This document shows positions 60,201 to 64,000 of a stretch of 64,000 nucleotides of DNA, piece after piece; the first letter of the stretch is position 1; the number at the start of each line of letters is the position of its first letter. The stretch lies in the NCBI RefSeq assembly GCF_000162475.2, contig NZ_KI391971.1, forward strand, positions 1,604,122-1,668,121, in the 5' to 3' direction. This DNA comes from Granulicatella elegans ATCC 700633. GTDB lineage: Bacteria; Bacillota; Bacilli; Lactobacillales; Aerococcaceae. The notes under the pieces were generated by a model that was not told where the DNA came from, searched no databases, and worked only from the letters and a program-made list of their open reading frames with translations. Both the position numbers and the translations under genes were made by a program.

Positions 60201-60708
60201 TTTTGTTTTCTTTTTCTTCTTTCTTATCTGAAGTTGCTTTTGGCATACTTTCAATAACGAAAGCTTTGTTATTTAATTCTTTAGCAGCTTTATCTACATC
60301 TGCTTGTGTTGCAGTTTCATTTGCGTCTAATGCTTTTGCGTTTGCTAATTCTGCTTTTGCAGATGCAATTGCTGAAGCTGTTTTATCATTTGATGCAACT
60401 TTTTCAATAGCAACTTCTAAACGAGAGATAGCTGAGTTTAAGTTAGCTTTATTTGCTTTCTCTGCAACTACTTTACTTTCTTTATTCTCTTTGTTCTCTT
60501 TGTTTTCTTTATTTGCACTAACTGTTGCTACTTCTTCTGTAGCTGGAGTTGTTGTAGTTGCTTCTTCAGCAGCTTGAACATTTACTCCACCTAATACTGC
60601 TAATCCAGATGCAATGGCCACGCTTGCTACCCCTACACTGAACTTACGAATACTATATCTTAAAAAACGTTGTGCTTGAATCGCACGGAAATTACTATTT
60701 TTCTTCAT
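54223..60708 (-). CDS. LPXTG adhesin with Rib-like repeats (paralogue B)
   Basis: 2,161 residues. The sequence AAGGAGAAGATGATG offers two adjacent starts; the second (60708) has the better 6-nt spacing. The layout copies paralogue A: a YSIRK signal, an Asn/Lys/Glu-rich repeat (KENKENKENKE), an Ala/Lys-rich helical region, then the same unrecognised head (about 300-830, NTGGMNIDYYTAQKVEV). From about 925 there are Rib/alpha-like modules with YPEGTxFxYKEPVDTT. Three nearly identical 70-residue units (TPLTKEDYTKGITIPEGG) lie near 1730-1940. One MucBP-like module, LPNTG and KKKDEE close the protein. The extra length over paralogue A is in the repeat region. Leader, head and C-terminus are highly alike at the DNA level too. 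Role inferred: sortase-linked adhesin. Confidence 0.9.
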   Translation of the reverse strand: MKKNSNFRAIQAQRFLRYSIRKFSVGVASVAIASGLAVLGGVNVQAAEEATTTTPATEEVATVSANKENKENKENKESKVVAEKANKANLNSAISRLEVAIEKVASNDKTASAIASAKAELANAKALDANETATQADVDKAAKELNNKAFVIESMPKATSDKKEEKENKNQDSRNGQAIPGQGESGFRAVDTTAANSAEEATKYKGARDAALPELEANIAKIKAELAAEEGKTANKQDLAKIDTYKKVIEKAEGIATAAKAADATSAKEMSKQAEAVKSERDLLKLYLDGKADLGAPVSENHAGYGNNPSNGVFESLKEGFGDKVTFSDADKKSFTVAKQYESGRDLTNKIKNLPDAKDPIGSATYNWQEKAITKADAEAGMLNGWKIENGEKVNAVKPLDVTNVTDKDGNTSDREVWKSKVYTNDGELIKYQTSGEVSYVNGSGLVPLAMPTITGRASEDSSKRVLGMQNNTFGEVKNRDYYLELGSQGTTLSKEYDVNALSRLTVSLIHSGAYGGSTATDAGERVKLKIVDAFTGAEIKPVDGKDGALTTEQGPYSGTGWTHLDRLYDIPEGTTKVKVLIEAGEQGTNSLINDNNIKLKDGYIIGGIGIATAPAAEVVTNVRSQNKEDEYGYTKDTIYEKGQKGVFDIDIKNTGGMNIDYYTAQKVEVTVKVPKGVTLEDKIYDANGGGAYLGNTYANDIVWTPNDPADKTQGGTITYKVPAGNRMPAAEGGSRKTEIPFTTADNFIGPADFKVTVKSGFGDTDALGNRLYSYTALGGDPAYSNQFNRNGLADSDNPDYVYGKVIFINSLKGSTVVTVPINTTDDQLKEVAIAKAKEEVASANFTQLLEKMKATAALGDTAGSLSNVTISSKDKVEITKIAEDGRGIVKVPVTYTADGKTYETTVDVEVNVVKSTTKPLVVFEGDEISPTTVKENVTPAEINKKAGQANEPQATDIFDTNGKVGQTGLKVPTTVTYNVDGTTITENVEVPVTVLPKPKADEILVAKNSDKEDAKAKILEKAKAALGETYTNKLPDGVTFDKDNMTVGEIPALTEDGEVPVTVKYTVNGEEKTTVIKVPVTVVEGSPQIVPVDPKTAPKAEDSIDPADYPEGAKFKYEKEPDTSSTGDKEVKVIVTDKDGNELVKVPATVRVVDSKPQFVVADSKKPQPDVKSSITPEEYPEGTTFEYKEPVDTTTAGEKDVVVVAKLDGKTIVEVPAKVMVVDPKTQYVFEDSAKPQPSADESIDPEQYPEGTKFSYKEPVDTTTPGDKKVTVVAKDGEDKLVEVPAVVKVLPLVKPEGLTVLKGSENLEAAVKAKAEEVVAALPKDKLPAGVTVKVKEVKAGTTPTTAEVTETGKPKPATVVVEYTDDKGNVIGTKEVEVPVTVVGSTPKSVVVFEGITPEKDKVKESVTPGQGGTVGEPTTLPETAGKAGATDVTVDVPVTYDNGKVTETVKVPVTVLPVAKGDVTVAKNTTPEKLKELAKAKADEAVKATDFVSKLPKGATVTVGDVTKAIEEKVTANKGTGVTTVEVPVTYTVDGQDYTTTIPVTVNVKGSDVKPVYVVEGDKPKADDVNKAITPDTDGTKTPVTDEDINKAIPTTEGKVGDKDVNVTTKVTYPNGVEEKVTVPVTVLPKVSPEGVVVPKNSDKTELEKAIKDEAEKAAKNLKGLPEGVTVTVTNVETNTVPGTENAGKQTPAKVQVKYTDKDGNEITKVIEVPVNVVEAVPTPIETPVTKTPLTKEDYTKGITIPEGGKVTNVENLPDLTTPGKKEPVKVTVTLPNGKTITVEVPVNVTPVKEIETPVTKTPLTPEDYTKGITIPEGGKVTNVENIPDLTTPGKKDPVKVTVELPNGKVITVEVPVNVTPVKEIETPVTKTPLTKEDYTKGITIPEGGKVTNVENLPDLTTPGKKNPVKVTVELPNGKVITVEVPVTVTPINEIVKKVGEPITDDDVKKNVKIPEGGKIISIGEKPGTDTPGEKPVVQVVIELPNGKQITVEVPVKVVPKDSLIPQPQPSPGTPAPQVNKVVTRFVDENGKDITSPEEGLKDPKALEGYVFDKTTTDKNGTVFHHYKKATAPTPQPVEPATPGQAEQPAIPTQPATPATPANAQATSQAQASVAKQELPNTGMAEMNVFAPAVLAILGGLGLAAPALAKKKDEE
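54886..55515 (-). repeat. Three near-identical 210-bp tandem repeats
   Basis: Units 55306-55515, 55096-55305 and 54886-55095 keep an exact 210-bp period (for example AGTGTAATCC at 55051, 55261 and 55471). Each encodes 70 residues from ETPVTKTPLT to NVTPVKEI. A diverged fourth unit follows. Confidence 0.9.
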
Positions 60709-61427
60709 CATCTTCTCCTTTAGTAAAACTAATATTTTTAACAAATATTCAAAGTAAAGTTTTATATTTTTATTTAACTATAAAGCTCTTTTTAGGATAT
60801 TTGTTCCATAGTATGTTTTAGATTTTTTATGACAATATTTTCAATTATTATTCATTTGTTTTAAAATTTCATAACAATTGCCTAAAAAAATCCAAAAAAA
60901 TAAATCCCTTGGCAATCTTTCACCAATAAGATTTGCTATGTGGTTTCTATTCAACTTTTACTTACTAGATTCCTCCTCCTTCATGAAGTAATCATCTTAG
61001 AAAAATGTTGCAGCTGCATGAGTTAAATATTTTTGAGGTATTAATTACGGGTAATGGGTAAGATATATTTCCCATGCAGCTACTCTTTTTTCTATTTGGT
61101 AGATATATTTATGAACTTTGTATAAAATTTCGTTTCGGACTCATTATATATATATCGCTAAAAATATATATTATTTAAGTTATGAAAATCGTGTAAAAAT
61201 CACTTTTCACAAAGCACATATTAATCTTACCTGTATGGTATAGGATATATAATATCAAATCTCAAACTAAAATCAATAGATTTTCCCCTTGGGTGAAAAA
61301 ATTAGATAATAAAGGGCTTTCATTAAAGAAATATTAATTATATAAAATTTCATACATCAAACTCTTGAATACTATACGTTTGTTGGAATTATATGTATTA
61401 ATACATTTTTAATTTTCATTTGTTATA
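60709..61427. other. Long AT-rich intergenic region, no gene seen
   Basis: The right part precedes the terminator of the next adhesin gene. A weak promoter is at 60808-60835. An imperfect long hairpin lies at 61010-61083. No frame with a ribosome site was found. Confidence 0.5.
60808..60835 (-). promoter_or_regulatory. Possible promoter of adhesin paralogue B
   Basis: Minus strand TTGTCA (60830-60835), 16 nt, TACTAT (60808-60813). It is weaker than the promoter of paralogue A and not obviously related to it. Confidence 0.35.
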
Positions 61428-61428
61428 T

Positions 61429-61465
61429 AAAAAATCCTGTCAGTGATTTCTCACTAACAGGATTT
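61429..61465 (-). terminator. Terminator of the YPDG-repeat adhesin gene
   Basis: Minus strand 15-bp stem AAATCCTGTTAGTGA / TCACTGACAGGATTT (one T-G pair) with a GAAA loop, then six T. Confidence 0.92.
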
Positions 61466-61499
61466 GTCGAACTCTCTCTTTATTCAGTTATATTATTTA

Positions 61500-64000
61500 T
61501 TACTCTTCTTCTTTTTTTCTAGGAATCATAAATCCTAATCCTAAAAGAATAGAAGCAACTGCACTAGAGAATATTCGCAATTCACTTCCCATACCAGTTT
61601 TTGGAAGGATTTGTTGTTTTTCTTGAGTTTGACGAGCAACTCTATCTTCATTTGTTTGTTGTTCACTTGAAGCTTGAGTTGAATGAGCATCATCTGGTGT
61701 TTGTTGTGGTTCTTCTACATTCGTATAGATATTTCTATTCGGTTCACTAACTGGATTCTCAAGAACTTCCCGTTTTCTAAAGATGTGAGTTACGATATCT
61801 CCATCTTTATTTTTCTCTGTTCTTAAGAATTCGAACCCTTCAATTTCACCATGTTCAAATGCTTCATTTTCTTCTCCTAAAACTTTAGGTGCTTTTGCAT
61901 CTGCTGGTTTCAACTCATTACCATTTTCATCAATCCATCTTGTCATAATTAATTTGACTTTTGGACTTTCTACTGGATCAGGTAATTCTCCATTCACTTC
62001 TCCATTAAACTCTGGAGCCTCATGAATTGGAGAATCTGGGGTATTTACTCCTCCATTAAATTCTGGCACTTCTTCTTGAGTCTCTGGTTCTCCATTCACT
62101 CCACCATTAAATTCTGGCACTTCATAAATTGGAGAATCTGGGGTACTTACTCCTCCGCTGAATTCTGGTACTTCCAAAATTTCTGGTACACCTTTTGCAT
62201 ATGCAAATAACAATTCATCACGAGGAATAGTATGACTGACTTTTGTTTCCGGATTAGTGATTATTACATTACCTTTTGAATCAACAGTTATGTCTTTTCC
62301 TGGATTTGCTTTTTTCACATTTTCCTTCACTTTATCTTGTTCTTCTTGTGTTAAATTATCAGGATCTTTCACTGGTACTTTTTCTTTTGGAACTACTGGA
62401 GTGAAGTCTTCTGGATTTACATTTATTGTAACTTCAACATCTTCTGTACTCTTATCTGGATAAGTAACAGTTACTACTCCTTTTTTCTCACCATGCTTAG
62501 AAGTATCTGGAATATTTCCATCTTTCCATTCAAATGTTGTACCTTCAGGTAAGTCTTTAGCATTATCAACACTATCTTTTGCCAATGGCACTTGAGCATG
62601 TTCTACTGTTTGTGCTTTTGGTTGTGGATCGTAATCGTCTTTTTGTGGCGTTACTTCAACCGTTACAGGTACTTCTTCCGTACTATTATCTGGGTAAGTG
62701 ATTAATACTTTTCCTGGTTTACTTCCTGGTGTTGAATTTGTATCTGGTTTTTCTACCCATGTGTACGTTGTGCCTTTTGGTAAGCCATCTGTATTGATAC
62801 TTCCTTCTGCACTTGGCTCACTGCCGTGTTTAGCCGTTTGGTTCGGTTCTTTTGCCGTTGGATTGAACGTGTCACTTTGTTTCTTAACTGTGACAGGTAC
62901 TTCAACTTCATCTTCCGTTCCATCTGGATAATGAACTAACGCTACTCCTGGATGACTACCCGGTGTGCTAACATCTGGTCTTGTCTTCCATGTAACGGTT
63001 GTTCCTTCTGGTAACCCTGTTTTGTTTACACTTGTTTCTGGATCTGGTACGTGTCCATTGTCCACTTCTTGAGGGATTCCAGTTGGTGTGTATTCATCTT
63101 TTTGTGGCGTTACGTTTACCGTTACCGTCACTTCTTCCGTACTCTTATCTGGATATGTGATTAATACTTTTCCTGTCTTACTTCCTGGTTTACTTGTATC
63201 TGGTTGTTCTGACCAGCTATATTTTGTTCCTGCTGGTAAGTCGTTTGTATTAATACTTTTCTCTGGATCTGGTACTTCGTTGTGACGAACCGTTTGGTTC
63301 GGTTCTTTTGCCGTTGGATTGAACGTATCTTTTTGTTCTTTTACCGTTACTGGTACTTCAACTTCATCTTCCGTTCCATCTGGATAATGAACTAACGCTA
63401 CTCCTGGATGACTACCCGGTGTGCTAACATCTGGTCTTGTCTTCCATGTAACAGTTGTTCCTTCTGGTAACCCTGTTTTGTTTACACTTGTTTCTGGATC
63501 TGGAACGTGTCCATTGTCCACTTCTTGAGGGATTCCAGTTGGTGTGTATTCATCTTTTTGTGGCGTTACGTTTACCGTTACCGTCACTTCTTCCGTACTC
63601 TTATCTGGATATGTGATTAATACTTTTCCTGTCTTACTTCCTGGTTTACTTGTGTCTGGTTGTTCTGACCAGCTATATTTTGTTCCTGCTGGTAAGTCGT
63701 TTGTATTAATACTTTTCTCTGGATCTGGTACTTCGTTGTGACGAACCGTTTGGTTCGGTTCTTTTGCCGTTGGATTGAACGTATCTTTTTGTTCTTTTAC
63801 CGTTACTGGTACTTCAACTTCATCTTCCGTTCCATCTGGATAATGAACTAACGCTACTCCTGGATGACTACCCGGTGTGCTAACATCTGGCCTTGTCTTC
63901 CATGTAACAGTTGTTCCTTCTGGTAACCCTGTTTTGTTTACACTTGTTTCTGGATCTGGAACGTGTCCATTGTCCACTTCTTGAGGGATTCCAGTTGGGT
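61500..64000 (-). CDS. LPXTG adhesin with YPDG/Rib repeats, 5' end outside window (partial)
   Basis: The frame is open from the right edge (first whole codon ends at 63998) to the stop at 61500, about 833 residues; the start and signal peptide are outside the window. The N-terminal part is a series of Rib/YPDG-type Ig-like domains of about 76 residues (VPDPETSVNKTGLPEGTTVTW ... VALVHYPDGTEDEVEVPVTV, shortened). Two domain types alternate as near-identical 152-residue pairs. About residues 555-690 change to an Asn/Lys-rich part and four VPEFNGGVN-type repeats. A MucBP-like module (TRWIDENGNELKPADAK), a Gln/Thr-rich segment, LPKTG, a membrane span and RKKEEE follow. Rib-type proteins are length-variable surface antigens of streptococci and relatives. 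The role here is inferred as adhesion or surface shielding. Confidence 0.88.
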   Translation of the reverse strand, partial: PTGIPQEVDNGHVPDPETSVNKTGLPEGTTVTWKTRPDVSTPGSHPGVALVHYPDGTEDEVEVPVTVKEQKDTFNPTAKEPNQTVRHNEVPDPEKSINTNDLPAGTKYSWSEQPDTSKPGSKTGKVLITYPDKSTEEVTVTVNVTPQKDEYTPTGIPQEVDNGHVPDPETSVNKTGLPEGTTVTWKTRPDVSTPGSHPGVALVHYPDGTEDEVEVPVTVKEQKDTFNPTAKEPNQTVRHNEVPDPEKSINTNDLPAGTKYSWSEQPDTSKPGSKTGKVLITYPDKSTEEVTVTVNVTPQKDEYTPTGIPQEVDNGHVPDPETSVNKTGLPEGTTVTWKTRPDVSTPGSHPGVALVHYPDGTEDEVEVPVTVKKQSDTFNPTAKEPNQTAKHGSEPSAEGSINTDGLPKGTTYTWVEKPDTNSTPGSKPGKVLITYPDNSTEEVPVTVEVTPQKDDYDPQPKAQTVEHAQVPLAKDSVDNAKDLPEGTTFEWKDGNIPDTSKHGEKKGVVTVTYPDKSTEDVEVTINVNPEDFTPVVPKEKVPVKDPDNLTQEEQDKVKENVKKANPGKDITVDSKGNVIITNPETKVSHTIPRDELLFAYAKGVPEILEVPEFSGGVSTPDSPIYEVPEFNGGVNGEPETQEEVPEFNGGVNTPDSPIHEAPEFNGEVNGELPDPVESPKVKLIMTRWIDENGNELKPADAKAPKVLGEENEAFEHGEIEGFEFLRTEKNKDGDIVTHIFRKREVLENPVSEPNRNIYTNVEEPQQTPDDAHSTQASSEQQTNEDRVARQTQEKQQILPKTGMGSELRIFSSAVASILLGLGFMIPRKKEEE
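62832..64000 (-). repeat. 456-bp tandem repeats, near identical, continuing past the window
   Basis: A 456-bp period is clear: the sequence at 63088-63285 recurs at 63544-63741 with an identical opposite-strand translation. About 2.5 copies are visible. Differences are single bases, for example ACGG/ACAG near 63000. The left edge becomes divergent near 62832. Confidence 0.9.

Overview
The window (about 64 kb, AT-rich) reads as chromosome of a low-GC Gram-positive coccus of the Lactobacillales. The evidence is YSIRK/G-S signal peptides, LPXTG anchors, choline-binding proteins, the rplU-prp-rpmA operon with a Firmicutes-type cleavable L27, a ytxK-like gene beside ackA, and a DUF1146-murA pair. 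The combination of CshA-type fibrils, Mub-type repeats, choline-binding repeats, an Rpn-type nuclease and a ComK-like protein suggests an oral or upper-respiratory coccus of the Carnobacteriaceae/Aerococcaceae (for example Granulicatella). That genus call is an inference. No rRNA, tRNA, CRISPR array or complete insertion sequence was seen. Every gene except one (the comK-like gene) lies on the minus strand.

Layout, left to right. (1) 1-3871: three secreted choline-binding proteins, one cut by the window edge, one with a Cna-B/SpaA-like domain. (2) 3872-5756: AT-rich spacer, a decayed 5' copy of an Rpn-type nuclease gene, then the intact gene. (3) 6046-38754: an array of giant wall-anchored adhesins. 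A 2,889-residue CshA-type fibril protein is followed by a promoterless 3' cassette (15160-16173) with an internal stop, then a 2,844-residue CshA-repeat protein starting at TTG, then a roughly 4,540-codon CshA/Mub hybrid split by a single in-frame TAA at 31726-31728. (4) 39183-41927: a four-gene operon (sigma-70-like factor, amidase with a Cpl-7-type wall-binding motif, DUF1659 and DUF2922 proteins) divergent from the comK-like gene. (5) 42004-47210: housekeeping genes ackA, ytxK-like methyltransferase, rpmA, prp, rplU (with leader RNA), murA and a DUF1146 gene. (6) 47416-64000: a small unknown gene, two paralogous YSIRK/LPXTG adhesins with Rib-like repeats, and the 3' part of a third Rib/YPDG-repeat adhesin with near-identical 456-bp tandem repeats.

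How they fit together. Most of the window encodes cell-surface display by two anchoring chemistries: sortase (LPXTG) and choline binding. Paralogues share leaders, C-termini and terminator cores, and there are long near-identical repeats, a broken adhesin and a silent-looking 3' cassette. This looks like a surface-protein family that diversifies by recombination. The best candidate for a little-described system is the comK-like/sigma/amidase/DUF1659/DUF2922 island. It pairs a Bacillus-type competence regulator with a streptococcal ComX-like sigma factor and a lytic enzyme that has no secretion signal.
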